Both the position numbers and the translations under genes were made by a program. Below the pieces are notes generated by a model, which searched no databases, was not told the DNA's origin, and saw nothing but the letters and a program-made list of their open reading frames with translations. From GCA-2731375 sp046582635 (GTDB lineage Bacteria; Pseudomonadota; Alphaproteobacteria; GCA-2731375): a stretch of 32,112 nt of DNA. Below are positions 7,545 to 15,775 of this stretch, piece by piece. Within the stretch, counting starts at the first letter, position 1. Each line of letters starts with the position of its first letter. The DNA is taken from the NCBI GenBank assembly GCA_046582635.1, contig JAYGEA010000037.1, positions 1-32,112 on the forward strand, read 5' to 3'.

Positions 7545-9809
7545 ATGAACGACAACAGCCAGCAGTTTAAGTGGATCGGCAAGCGCCCGATCCGGCCCGA
7601 TGGGGTTGAGAAGGTGACCGGTGCCGCCCGCTACGGCGCCGACCTCAACCTGCCGGGCATGCTGGTGGGCAAGGTCCTGCGCAGCCCCCACGCGCATGCC
7701 CATATCCGGGGCATCAACACCGCCAAGGCCGAGGCGTTGAAGGGTGTGAAGGCGGTGATCACCTCCGCCGATATTCTCGATCAGCCGTCGGTCTATGCCG
7801 GCCCGGCCCGGGTGCAGCAGAACCTGGCGCATATCACCCGCAACGTCATGGCCCGGGAAAAAGCACTGTACGAGGGTCACGCGGTGGCCGCCGTCGCCGC
7901 CACCTCGACCGCCATCGCCAACCAGGCGTTAAAGCTGATCGAGGTGGATTACGAAGTGCTGCCCCATGTCACAGGCGTGGCCGATGCCATGAAGCCCGGC
8001 GCGCCGCTGCTGCATGAAGATCAGATCACCATGGGGATGGAGCCCGCACCCACCGAACCATCGAACATCGCCAAATATGCCGAGTTCGAAGTGGGCGATC
8101 TGGCCGCCGGTTTCGCCGCGGCCGATGAAGTGGTGGAGATGGAATTTTCCACCGCGGCGGTGCATCAGGGCTATATCGAACCGCACGCCGCCGTGGCCCG
8201 TTTCAACCAGGACGGCCAGGCGGAATTGTGGACCTGCACCCAAGGGCATTTCGTGGCCCGCGCCGTGGTCTGCAAGCTGCTGGGCATGAAGCATGCGGAT
8301 CTGAAAGTGATTCCGTCCGAGCTCGGCGGTGCCTTTGGCGGCAAGACTGTGGTCTATCTGGAACCCCTGGCCGTGGCCCTCTCGCGCAAGGCCGGCCTGC
8401 CGGTCAAGATTGTGATGTCCCGGATCGAGGTTTTTCAGGCCTCCGGCCCGACCTCGGACAGTGTCATGAAGGTCAAGATCGGCGCCAAGAAAGACGGCAC
8501 CATTACCGGGGCCGAGGCGATCTTGTGGTTCGGCGGCGGGGCCTTTCCCGGCGCGCCGGTGATCGGCGCCGCCATGTGCGCCTTCTCCCGCTATGACCTG
8601 GCCAATGCCCGGGCGGTGGCCCACGACGTGGTGGTCAACCGGGGCAAGGCGGCGGCCTATCGGGCTCCGGGCTCCCCCATCGCGGCCTATGCGGTGGAGA
8701 GCACCCTGGATGTGCTGGGCCGGAAACTGGGCCTGGACCCCTTGGCCTTCCGCCTGAAGAATGCCGCCCGCAACGGCTCCAAGACCATTTTCGGCCAGAC
8801 CTTTAATTCCATCGGCTATGCGGAAACCATCGAGGCGTTGATGGAGCATCCGCATTACAAGGCACCCTTGGGCCCCAACCAGGGCCGGGGCGTGGCCTCG
8901 GGCTTTTGGTTCAATGGCGGCGGGGATTCTTCCGCCACCCTGGCCATCAATGACGACGGCACGGCGGTGGTGGCCACGGGCAGCCCGGATGTGGGCGGCA
9001 GCAGGGCCTCCATGGCGATCATGGCGGCCGAGACCCTGGGCATCGACTATCACCAAGTCCGCGCCACCGTGGCCGATACCGCCAACGTGGGCTACACCCA
9101 TGTGACGGGCGGCAGCCGGGTGACGTTGGCGTCCGGTTTGGCGGTGATCAATTCCGCCAAGGAAGTCATCACCGAACTTTGCCTCCGCGCCGCCCGCATT
9201 TGGGACGTGGACTCCGAGGGTGTGATCTGGGAAGACGGCCATGCCAAGCCGGCCTCGTCCAACGTGGGCGATTTTGAACCACTGTCACTGGCCCAAATCG
9301 CGGCGCAGAAATCCGCCACCGGCGGACCTATTGTCGGCAGCGCCGGGGTCAGTCCCACGGGCGTGGGGCCGGGCGTGGCAACGCAGATCTGCGATGTGGA
9401 GGTGGACCCCGAAACCGGCTTCATCAAAATCCTGCGCTTCACGGCGGCCCAGGACGCCGGCCGGGCCATTCATCCCTCGTATGTGGAGGGGCAGATCCAG
9501 GGCGGCGTCGTCCAGGGCCTGGGCTGGGCCTTGAACGAGGAATATATCTATGGCGCGGACGGCCGCATGGAAAACACCGGTTTTCTCGATTACCGCATGC
9601 CGCTCTCCTCCGACCTGCCGATGATCGATGCGGTGGTGGTGGAGGTGCCGAACCCCGATCACCCCTATGGCGTCAAGGGCGTGGGCGAGGCCAATATTGT
9701 CCCCGTCATGGCCGCCGTCGCCAACGCGGTGGAGGATGCCACGGGGGTACGCCTGACATCCCTGCCGATCTCGCCGCCGAAAATGCTGGCGGCACTTGAC
9801 GAGGGATAG
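7545..9809 (+). CDS. Xanthine dehydrogenase-family molybdopterin subunit
   Basis: A 754-residue large (catalytic) subunit of the xanthine dehydrogenase/CO dehydrogenase/isoquinoline oxidoreductase superfamily. Seen are the N-terminal VTGAARYGADL domain, GGAFGGKT near residue 262, the active-site loop AYRAPGSP near 372 (not the AYRCSFR of aerobic CO dehydrogenase), and GVGE near 712 carrying the catalytic glutamate. It should hydroxylate an aldehyde, N-heterocycle or acyl-CoA-type substrate using water, at a Mo-pterin cofactor. The [2Fe-2S] and FAD subunits that normally pass on the electrons are not adjacent on either side. AAAGGA lies 7 bases before the start. The next gene, an aminotransferase, follows 88 bp downstream on the same strand. 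Confidence 0.9.
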   Translation: MNDNSQQFKWIGKRPIRPDGVEKVTGAARYGADLNLPGMLVGKVLRSPHAHAHIRGINTAKAEALKGVKAVITSADILDQPSVYAGPARVQQNLAHITRNVMAREKALYEGHAVAAVAATSTAIANQALKLIEVDYEVLPHVTGVADAMKPGAPLLHEDQITMGMEPAPTEPSNIAKYAEFEVGDLAAGFAAADEVVEMEFSTAAVHQGYIEPHAAVARFNQDGQAELWTCTQGHFVARAVVCKLLGMKHADLKVIPSELGGAFGGKTVVYLEPLAVALSRKAGLPVKIVMSRIEVFQASGPTSDSVMKVKIGAKKDGTITGAEAILWFGGGAFPGAPVIGAAMCAFSRYDLANARAVAHDVVVNRGKAAAYRAPGSPIAAYAVESTLDVLGRKLGLDPLAFRLKNAARNGSKTIFGQTFNSIGYAETIEALMEHPHYKAPLGPNQGRGVASGFWFNGGGDSSATLAINDDGTAVVATGSPDVGGSRASMAIMAAETLGIDYHQVRATVADTANVGYTHVTGGSRVTLASGLAVINSAKEVITELCLRAARIWDVDSEGVIWEDGHAKPASSNVGDFEPLSLAQIAAQKSATGGPIVGSAGVSPTGVGPGVATQICDVEVDPETGFIKILRFTAAQDAGRAIHPSYVEGQIQGGVVQGLGWALNEEYIYGADGRMENTGFLDYRMPLSSDLPMIDAVVVEVPNPDHPYGVKGVGEANIVPVMAAVANAVEDATGVRLTSLPISPPKMLAALDEG

Positions 9810-9897
9810 GTTGCGTCGACTGTATTTGGCGCTATTTTGGCTGCCCGCAATAGCCCGGAACGGCTCCGGGCGGTCAGGATAAGGACGGAGTAAGCAC

Positions 9898-10743
9898 ATG
9901 GAAGCGGTCTTCTTTCACGGCGGCGATTGGCATGAACAACAACCCATGCTGATCGGGCCCATGAACCATGCCTTTTGGATGGCATCCGTGGTCTTCGACG
10001 GCGCACGGAGTATCGGCGGCCTGGTGCCCGATGTGGAGGAACATTGCGCCCGCCTGGTCTCGTCCGCCACCAACATGCTGTTGGCGCCAAAGATGGAGCC
10101 GGGCGAGATTGCGGAATTATGCCGGCAAGGGGTGCGCAAGCTGCCCCGGGACATGGAGCTCTATATCCGGCCCATGTTTTTCGCCCGCGACGGCTTCCTC
10201 ACCCCGGACCCGGACAGCACCGAGTTCGTGCTGGCGGTCTATGACAACCCCCTGCCGCCCGAAGGCCCGTTCAGCGTCTGCATGTCGTCCCGGCGCCGCC
10301 CGGCCCGGGACATGGCGCCGACCACGGCCAAGGCATCCTGCCTCTACCCCAACACCGCCCTGGCCCTGACCGATGCCGCCAAGCGTGGGTTTGACAATGC
10401 GGTGATCCTGGACCCCAACGGCAACGTGGCCGAGTTCCTCTCGTCCAACCTATGGATCGTCAAGGACGGCGTCGCCATGACCCCGGCCATCAACGGTACC
10501 TTCCTGAACGGCGTCACCCGCCAGCGCACCATCCAGTTGCTGCGCGATGATGGGATCGAAGTGATCGAAGGCACCTTGACGGTGGATGACGTGGCCAACG
10601 CCGACGAAATATTCTCGTCGGGCAACCATGCCAAGATCCGCCCCGTCACCAAATTCGAGGACCGCGAATTGCAGCCGGGCCCCATCGGCCGCCGGGCAAA
10701 AGAGCTGTATTTCGAATATGCGAATGGATTTTCGGTGTTTTAG
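9898..10743 (+). CDS. Class IV aminotransferase, BCAT-like
   Basis: A 281-residue fold-type IV PLP aminotransferase. The catalytic lysine is K145 in TTAKASCLYPN. NVAEFLSSNLW contains the conserved Glu contacting the PLP nitrogen, and GVTRQRTIQLL follows. Branched-chain aminotransferases usually carry a T-G-T/S-G-T loop near the C-terminal third; here it reads SSGNHAKIRPV. The protein is therefore a side branch related to IlvE and D-amino-acid transaminases, and the amino donor is uncertain. It is somewhat shorter than E. coli IlvE. GGAG precedes the start by 7 bases. The gap to the molybdenum enzyme gene holds a 7-bp-stem dyad (GCCCGGA/TCCGGGC, 9853-9871) without a T tract, so read-through is possible. 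Confidence 0.85.
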   Translation: MEAVFFHGGDWHEQQPMLIGPMNHAFWMASVVFDGARSIGGLVPDVEEHCARLVSSATNMLLAPKMEPGEIAELCRQGVRKLPRDMELYIRPMFFARDGFLTPDPDSTEFVLAVYDNPLPPEGPFSVCMSSRRRPARDMAPTTAKASCLYPNTALALTDAAKRGFDNAVILDPNGNVAEFLSSNLWIVKDGVAMTPAINGTFLNGVTRQRTIQLLRDDGIEVIEGTLTVDDVANADEIFSSGNHAKIRPVTKFEDRELQPGPIGRRAKELYFEYANGFSVF

Positions 10744-10758
10744 AGCCTGAAAAGGCTC
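10743..10758. other. GAAA-loop hairpin between convergent genes
   Basis: GAGCCT-GAAA-AGGCTC forms a 6-bp stem with a GNRA tetraloop, exactly across the 13-bp gap between the aminotransferase and rmuC stop codons. It lacks a T tract, so it is at best a weak bidirectional stop or an mRNA 3'-end protector. Confidence 0.4.
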
Positions 10759-11935
10759 AGACCCCGCGCTTGGGCAGATCGACGATGTCGGCGCCGGGGC
10801 CGGGCGCCTCGACTTCGGACGGCTTCGGGGCGGACGGCTCCTGGGCGTCGCCGTCCCCTTCGGCCAATTGCACGTCTTCGATCTGTTCGGCGCGGCGGGT
10901 GATTTTTTTGGCCGAGGTGGCGATCAGCTCCAAATCCTTGCCGGCCTGGCCGAAATGGATTTGCAGTTTTTGGGTGCGCTCATCGAGGCGTTTCACATCA
11001 TCCAGCAGCTTCAACACCTCCGCCTGAATGACGCCGGCCTGTTCGCGCATGCGGGCATCCTTCAAAACCGCGCGCACCGTATTCAGGGTCGCCATCAGGG
11101 TGGTGGGAGAGACGATCCAGACCCGGGCCCGGTAGGATTGCTCCACCACTTCGGGGAAATTGGCATGCAGTTCCGCATAGACCGCCTCGGATGGCAGGAA
11201 CATCAAGGCGCTGTCCGCTGTTTCGCCGGGCAGGATGTAACGTTCCTGGATATCCTTGACGTGCTTGCCGATGGCCGCCCGGAAAGCCCGCCGCGCCGCC
11301 TTTAGCTGGCTATCGTCCTCCGCCCTGTGCAGGGCGTGATAGCTTTCCAGGGGAAATTTGGCATCAACCGCGATGGGGCCGGGGGGTTGAGGCAACTGGA
11401 TCAGGCAATCCACCCGCCGCTGGTTCGACAACGTGGCCTGAAAATCATAGGCCGAGGGCGGCAGGATGGAGATCACCAGATTTTCCAGTTGCACTTCACC
11501 AAAGGCGCCCCGGGTCTGTTTGTTATCCAGAATATCTTGCAGCCCCACCACCTGCCCGGCCAGGTCCGAAATATTCTTCTGGGCCTGATCGATGACGTTC
11601 AGATGCTTGCCCAATTCGCCCAGGGACGTGGCCGTTTTGGTGGCGGATTTTTCCAGGCTGTCGCCCATGCTTTTGCTGACCCCGTCCAGGCGTTCCTGCA
11701 GGGTGCGCAGCAACTCCGCCCGCTCGATCGCCGATTGCTTCGACATCTGGGTCAGCCGGCCGCCCAGATCCGCCTGGGCCGTGGCCAGGGTGGCGGCGGT
11801 GGCGGCCAGGGCATCCAGGCGTTCGTCATCCGGGCCCGACACTTGGGGGGCGCGCCGTTGCCACAGCCAAAATGCCACGCCGGCCGCCAGCAGCAATACG
11901 GTGGTTGCGGTCAGGGCGCCGATTAAGATTTCCAT
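10757..11935 (-). CDS. rmuC: DNA recombination protein RmuC
   Basis: A 392-residue RmuC-family protein. Residues about 1-25 form one membrane-spanning helix (ILIGALTATTVLLLAAGVAF). Residues about 40-130 are heptad-rich coiled coil. The PD-(D/E)XK-like RmuC domain follows, with GAFGEVQLENL, VDCLIQLP, IAVDAKFPLESY and LMFLPSEAVYAEL. RmuC is linked to limiting inversions and rearrangements at short inverted repeats, a notable neighbour for a region rich in palindromes, though adjacency proves nothing. The C-terminal 40 residues are acidic and Pro-rich. It is divergent from def-fmt. Confidence 0.93.
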   Translation of the reverse strand: MEILIGALTATTVLLLAAGVAFWLWQRRAPQVSGPDDERLDALAATAATLATAQADLGGRLTQMSKQSAIERAELLRTLQERLDGVSKSMGDSLEKSATKTATSLGELGKHLNVIDQAQKNISDLAGQVVGLQDILDNKQTRGAFGEVQLENLVISILPPSAYDFQATLSNQRRVDCLIQLPQPPGPIAVDAKFPLESYHALHRAEDDSQLKAARRAFRAAIGKHVKDIQERYILPGETADSALMFLPSEAVYAELHANFPEVVEQSYRARVWIVSPTTLMATLNTVRAVLKDARMREQAGVIQAEVLKLLDDVKRLDERTQKLQIHFGQAGKDLELIATSAKKITRRAEQIEDVQLAEGDGDAQEPSAPKPSEVEAPGPGADIVDLPKRGV

Positions 11936-12053
11936 TGCGCGTTCCCTCTTCCCAGCCTTGACCCGGTTTCAGTGACATATTACCTAAGGGTCGCCGAGCC
12001 CGAACAATATCGACCCATCAATCTTATTGCCGAACAATCTTAGTGAACGAATC

Positions 12054-12572
12054 ATGGCCATCCTCCCTATTATCACCGCCCCTGACCGGCGGTTGAAGGT
12101 AAAATCCAAGCCCGTCGACGTGGTTGATGCTTCAGTGCGCAAATTGCTCGATGATATGTTGGAGACCATGTATCTGGCGCCGGGCATCGGCCTTTCGGCG
12201 GTGCAGGTGGGGGTGGCGAAATGTCTGATCACGCTGGATGTCTCCCGCGACGACGAAGACGACACGCCTTTGTTCCTGATCAACCCGGAAATCGTCGAAT
12301 ATTCCGACCGGATCGAGACCTATAACGAGGGTTGTCTGTCCCTACCGGATCAATTCGCCGACCTGCCCCGGCCCGAGGCCATCACCCTGGATTATCTGGA
12401 TTATGACGGCACGGCCCAGCAGATGCGGGCCGATGGTCTGCTGTCGCGCTGTATTCAGCACGAAATGGATCACCTCAAGGGCCGGTTGTTCGTGGATCAT
12501 CTGTCCGCCGTCAAACGGGGCATGATCCTGCGCAAGCTGGAAAAAATAAGGCGGCAAAAGGTCAACGCCTGA
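12054..12572 (+). CDS. def: Peptide deformylase
   Basis: A 172-residue peptide deformylase, which removes the formyl group from the initiator Met of new proteins. All three family motifs are present: GIGLSAVQVG (44-53), EGCLSLP with metal ligand C94, and QHEMDH with ligands H136 and H140 and catalytic E137. ATG 12054 gives the usual N-terminus (MAILPIITAPD); a TTG 27 bases upstream is in frame but unsupported. The stop codon overlaps the fmt start in TGATG, so the two are translationally coupled. Two copies of CCGAACAAT lie 30 bp apart upstream (12000-12008, 12030-12038) and may be a small regulatory repeat. Confidence 0.96.
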   Translation: MAILPIITAPDRRLKVKSKPVDVVDASVRKLLDDMLETMYLAPGIGLSAVQVGVAKCLITLDVSRDDEDDTPLFLINPEIVEYSDRIETYNEGCLSLPDQFADLPRPEAITLDYLDYDGTAQQMRADGLLSRCIQHEMDHLKGRLFVDHLSAVKRGMILRKLEKIRRQKVNA

Positions 12573-13519
12573 TGCCAAAGGGGAAATTGCGCCTGGTATT
12601 CATGGGCACGCCGGATTTCGCCCTGCCGACCTTCGCGGCCTTGTGCCAGGCGCCGGACATGGACGTTGTCGCCGTCTATACCCAACCCCCCCGCCAGGCC
12701 GGGCGCGGCCGGAAGCTGCAGCCCACGGCGGTGCACCAAGCCGCCCTGGCCCGCGATATTCCCATCCATACCCCGGCCAGCCTAAAAGCGGCGGAGGTCC
12801 AAGCGGAATTTGCGGCTCATGAGGCGGATGCGGCGGTGGTCGTGGCCTACGGCCTGATCCTGCCGGCGGCCATACTGGAGGCGCCGCGCCTGGGTTGCTT
12901 TAACCTGCACGGCTCGCTTCTGCCCCGGTGGCGCGGCGCGGCGCCGATCCAGCGGGCGGTGATGGCCGGCGACAGTGTAACCGGCGTTTGCGTCATGGCC
13001 ATGGACCAGGGCCTGGACACGGGCCCCGAACTGCTGCGCGCCGAACAGCCCATCGGGCCGCGGGATACGGCGGGGTCCCTGCATGACGATCTGGCACAAT
13101 TGGGGGCGCCCTTGATGGTCCAGGCCTTGCGCGGCATGGCGGCGGGAGAATTACAGCCACGGACCCAGCCAAACGCGGGCATCACCCATGCCGGCAAAAT
13201 TGACAAGGCCGAGGCCCGCATCGATTGGACCGCATCGGCCAACGACCTGGACTGCCTGATCCGGGGTCTGTCCCCCTTTCCCGGCGCCTGGTGCCAATGG
13301 CGGGGCGAACGTATCAAGATCCTGCTGGCCACCAAGACCGGCGTGGCGGCATCAGCGGCTGGCGGCCCGCCGGGCACAATTCAGAACGACGGCCTGTCCG
13401 TGACCTGCGGCACCGGGGCCCTGCGCCTGTTGCGGCTGCAAAGGCCGGGTAAAGGCGTCATGGCGGCCGCTGATTGCCTGCGCGGTATGGCGCTGTCGCC
13501 GGGCGACAGGTTCGAGTAG
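12572..13519 (+). CDS. fmt: Methionyl-tRNA formyltransferase
   Basis: A 315-residue Fmt, which formylates initiator Met-tRNA using 10-formyl-tetrahydrofolate. The catalytic triad is in place: N111 and H113 (FNLHGSLLPRWRGAAPIQ) and D149 (MDQGLDTGP), five residues beyond the E. coli numbering of 106/108/144. The C-terminal tRNA-binding domain follows from about residue 205. It overlaps def by one base. In many alphaproteobacteria truA comes next; here a convergent crotonase gene does, 12 bp away. Confidence 0.96.
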   Translation: MPKGKLRLVFMGTPDFALPTFAALCQAPDMDVVAVYTQPPRQAGRGRKLQPTAVHQAALARDIPIHTPASLKAAEVQAEFAAHEADAAVVVAYGLILPAAILEAPRLGCFNLHGSLLPRWRGAAPIQRAVMAGDSVTGVCVMAMDQGLDTGPELLRAEQPIGPRDTAGSLHDDLAQLGAPLMVQALRGMAAGELQPRTQPNAGITHAGKIDKAEARIDWTASANDLDCLIRGLSPFPGAWCQWRGERIKILLATKTGVAASAAGGPPGTIQNDGLSVTCGTGALRLLRLQRPGKGVMAAADCLRGMALSPGDRFE

Positions 13520-13531
13520 CGATCGCCGATC

Positions 13532-14287
13532 TTATTCGAAATTTGCCGGGCGCTTGGCTTGAAATGCCGCGATGCCCTCGGTGAAATCGGGACTGGCGCG
13601 GACGCGGTCGCCCAAGACCTGTTCCAGATCCTCGCGGGGTCGGTTCAGGGCATCGTCCGTGGCGGAGACCTGTTCCTTTACCGCCTGTACCGCCATGGGG
13701 CTGTTGGCGGCGATGGTTTCCGCCATGCCGATGGCCCAGGGCATCAATTCGGGCCGGGGCAGGACCCGGTTTATCAGGGTGATGCGGGCGGCTTCCGCGG
13801 CATCGATCAACTGGCCGCCCAAAATCAGCTCCATGGCATGCACATAGCCGATCTGTTGGCGCAGGCGCAGGGCAGCACCGCCAAAGGGGTAGACGCCCCA
13901 GCGCACCTCCGGCAGGCCGAAGCGGGCCTCGGGCGCGGCCGCGCGGATATCGGTCGAGAGCAGCAGTTCCACCCCGCCGCCGGCGCAATCGCCGTTGACG
14001 GCGGCGATGATGGGTTTGCGGTAGGCGCCATATTTCAACAGGCCCTTGTGGATCATCTCGGACAATTCCGGCCCGGCGGACAAATCGCCCAATAGGTCGG
14101 CGCCGGCGCAAAATGATTTCTCCCCCGCCCCGGTCAATATCAGACAACGGTGGGGGCCATCCTGCAGGCGCAGCCATAGTTCGCCCAAATCCCGCAAGTC
14201 ATCGCGGCTCAGGGCGTTGCGCTTGGCCTGGTTGTCCATGGTGATGATGGCGATGTGGGGGCCGTGATCTCTAACGTGAAGGGTCAT
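13532..14287 (-). CDS. Enoyl-CoA hydratase/isomerase (crotonase)
   Basis: A 251-residue crotonase. The oxyanion-hole segments are SFCAGADL and GDCAGGGVEL. Both catalytic glutamates of true hydratases are kept: one in FGLPEVRWG (Glu144 position of rat crotonase) and one in HAMELIL (Glu164 position). Hydration of a 2-enoyl-CoA is thus plausible. GAGAG is 7 bases before the start. It is the second gene of a pair with the quinone oxidoreductase. Their stop-to-start distance would be about 12 bp if the 258-bp palindromic element between them were absent. Confidence 0.88.
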   Translation of the reverse strand: MTLHVRDHGPHIAIITMDNQAKRNALSRDDLRDLGELWLRLQDGPHRCLILTGAGEKSFCAGADLLGDLSAGPELSEMIHKGLLKYGAYRKPIIAAVNGDCAGGGVELLLSTDIRAAAPEARFGLPEVRWGVYPFGGAALRLRQQIGYVHAMELILGGQLIDAAEAARITLINRVLPRPELMPWAIGMAETIAANSPMAVQAVKEQVSATDDALNRPREDLEQVLGDRVRASPDFTEGIAAFQAKRPANFE

Positions 14288-14302
14288 CTGTTCGCTCTCT
14301 TA

Positions 14303-14560
14303 TACCAACATGCAGTGATAAAGACCCATATAGACGCTTTACGACTGCTTTCGGGTAGGAGCGCGTTGCGCCGTGGTACCGGTACCATAAGCGGCGCGCG
14401 ACGCCGCCGAAAGCCTTCGCAAAGCGCCGAATTCGGTCGTTTCAGAGACCCCTCGGCGGTGTCGTGAAAGCTTGACGGTACCAGTACCGCCGGCGCTTCC
14501 ACTCCTACCCGAGGGGCCTCTGAAACGATCTATATGGGTCTCTATCACTGCACGTTGGTA
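14303..14560. mobile_element. Palindromic MITE-like element, copy A (258 bp)
   Basis: Begins TACCAA, ends TTGGTA, and is flanked by direct repeats TTA (14300-14302 and 14561-14563), as expected for a 3-bp target duplication. The outer arms, counted from the flanking A/T (14302-14334 and 14529-14561), pair at 31 of 33 positions. Inside are two further stems: 14335-14354 with 14407-14426 (17/20) and 14439-14456 with 14509-14526 (17/18), giving a three-way junction. Each inner arm holds another dyad around GGTACC. An alternative pairing is CGGGTAGGAG (14352-14361) with CTCCTACCCG (14502-14511). It has no ORF of its own. The right flank TTA is the TAA stop codon of the quinone oxidoreductase. Confidence 0.85.
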
Positions 14561-15541
14561 TTATTCCGGCGCCACGTCCACCACCACCTTGCCGATGGCG
14601 CGCCGCTCGGTCAGCATGGCCAAGGCCTCGACGCCCTGTTCCAGGGGAAAGCGGTGGCTGATGATGGGTTTCAAGGTGCCCTGGGCGTAATAATCCGCCA
14701 GCTCGGCCATGGATTGGGCCAGCAGATCGGGCCGGCGGGACTGGAAGTAGCGCAGGGAGGATCCCAGGGCCGAACGATGCTTCACCAGCAAGCGGTTGGC
14801 CGGCACCTGCGGCACCCCGGCGACAAAGCCGAAATGCACGAAGCGCCCGCCCCAGCCCAGAGAGGACAGGGCGCTGTCAAACAGCGGCCCGCCGACCGGA
14901 TCGAAGCAGACATCGGCACCCTGGCCATCGGTCAATGCCAAGACCTGATCCTTCAGATTGCCCACCACGTAATTGACCGCCTCGTCGGCGCCATGTTCAA
15001 GCACCGCCCGCAGTTTTTCGGCGCTGGAGGCGGCACCGATCACCCGCGCGCCCATGGCCTTGCCGATCTCCACCGCCGCCAGGCCGGAACCGCCGGCGGC
15101 ACCCAACACCAACAAAGTCTCCCCCGCCTCCAGCCGGCCCTGCCAGCGGATCGCCACATGGGCGGAGAGATAGGCTACGGCAAAGGCCGCCCCGACGGCA
15201 AAGTCCATGCCGTCAAACAGCGGCCAGGTCTCGGCCGCCTCCGCCACGGCATGTTCGGCGAAGCCGCCATGGGCCAGCTTGGCCATGACCGCGTCGCCCA
15301 CCTGGAGGTGTTCGACGCCCGGGCCCAGATTGGCGACCCGTCCCGCACCATCCAGGCCCGGGGCAAACGGGAAATCCGGCTTGGTCTGATAATTTCCGGC
15401 CACCATGATGCTGTCGGCGAAGTTGGCCGAACTTGCCACAATATCCAGCAGCACCTGACCCGGCCCCGGTTCCGGCACGGCAATGTCAGCCATTTCCAAT
15501 GTATCGATATCGCCCCAGTCCCGGCAGATCAGTGCCCGCAT
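14561..15541 (-). CDS. NADPH:quinone oxidoreductase-like MDR protein
   Basis: A 326-residue medium-chain reductase/dehydrogenase. The N-terminal GroES-like domain lacks the cysteine/histidine zinc ligands of alcohol dehydrogenases, which places it in the quinone oxidoreductase branch. The Rossmann motif is VLGAAGGSGLAAVEIGKAMG (about residues 145-165), and FDPVGG follows in the cofactor domain. It probably reduces a quinone or an enoyl/enone substrate with NADPH. AAGGAG lies 6 bases before the start. The stop codon TAA coincides with the direct repeat flanking palindromic copy A. A long hairpin lies upstream in the region shared with the divergent crotonase gene. Confidence 0.88.
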   Translation of the reverse strand: MRALICRDWGDIDTLEMADIAVPEPGPGQVLLDIVASSANFADSIMVAGNYQTKPDFPFAPGLDGAGRVANLGPGVEHLQVGDAVMAKLAHGGFAEHAVAEAAETWPLFDGMDFAVGAAFAVAYLSAHVAIRWQGRLEAGETLLVLGAAGGSGLAAVEIGKAMGARVIGAASSAEKLRAVLEHGADEAVNYVVGNLKDQVLALTDGQGADVCFDPVGGPLFDSALSSLGWGGRFVHFGFVAGVPQVPANRLLVKHRSALGSSLRYFQSRRPDLLAQSMAELADYYAQGTLKPIISHRFPLEQGVEALAMLTERRAIGKVVVDVAPE

Positions 15542-15561
15542 GTCTGTCTCCTTCTTTGAGG

Positions 15562-15658
15562 TTGCCAGGCCGCCCGCTCCCCCACCCGGCCACCCTCAGG
15601 GCGCATCTGCGGATCATACTCATTGGGTGGCCGGGTGGGAGAGTGGGCGGCCTGGCAA
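15562..15658. repeat. Long inverted repeat, 34-bp arms
   Basis: The left arm 15562-15595 begins TTGCCAGGCCGCCC; the right arm 15625-15658 ends GGGCGGCCTGGCAA. They pair at 32 of 34 positions around a 29-base loop. The hairpin starts 20 bp upstream of the quinone oxidoreductase start codon and lies in its 5' leader on the minus strand. No T tract follows the right arm on the plus strand (ATATTAAATATG), so it is not a simple terminator. It is unrelated in sequence to the TACCAA elements and has no flanking direct repeat that I can see. Confidence 0.85.
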
Positions 15659-15775
15659 ATATTAAATATGCTTTCGCCCATGATGCCCGATGCCGGCGCA
15701 GATGCAAATGGCGTCTTCGCCCCCCGTGCGTTACAAAGAGCCTCCCATAGATTTCAACATGAAGGTTTTCCGCCC

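Noticed and set aside
7929..9242. A 437-codon open frame opposite the molybdenum hydroxylase gene
   Set aside because: Its composition (His/Gly/Arg-rich) is typical of antisense frames in GC-rich DNA, and the plus strand has a clear full-length family match.
15562..15658. The long GC-rich hairpin as an intrinsic terminator
   Set aside because: No T tract follows on either strand, and it lies upstream of both neighbouring genes, not at a gene end.
15623..15775. A 51-codon N-terminal extension of the second crotonase reaching into the long hairpin
   Set aside because: The extension encodes no conserved residues, begins inside the hairpin loop, and ATG 15776 matches the usual family start.
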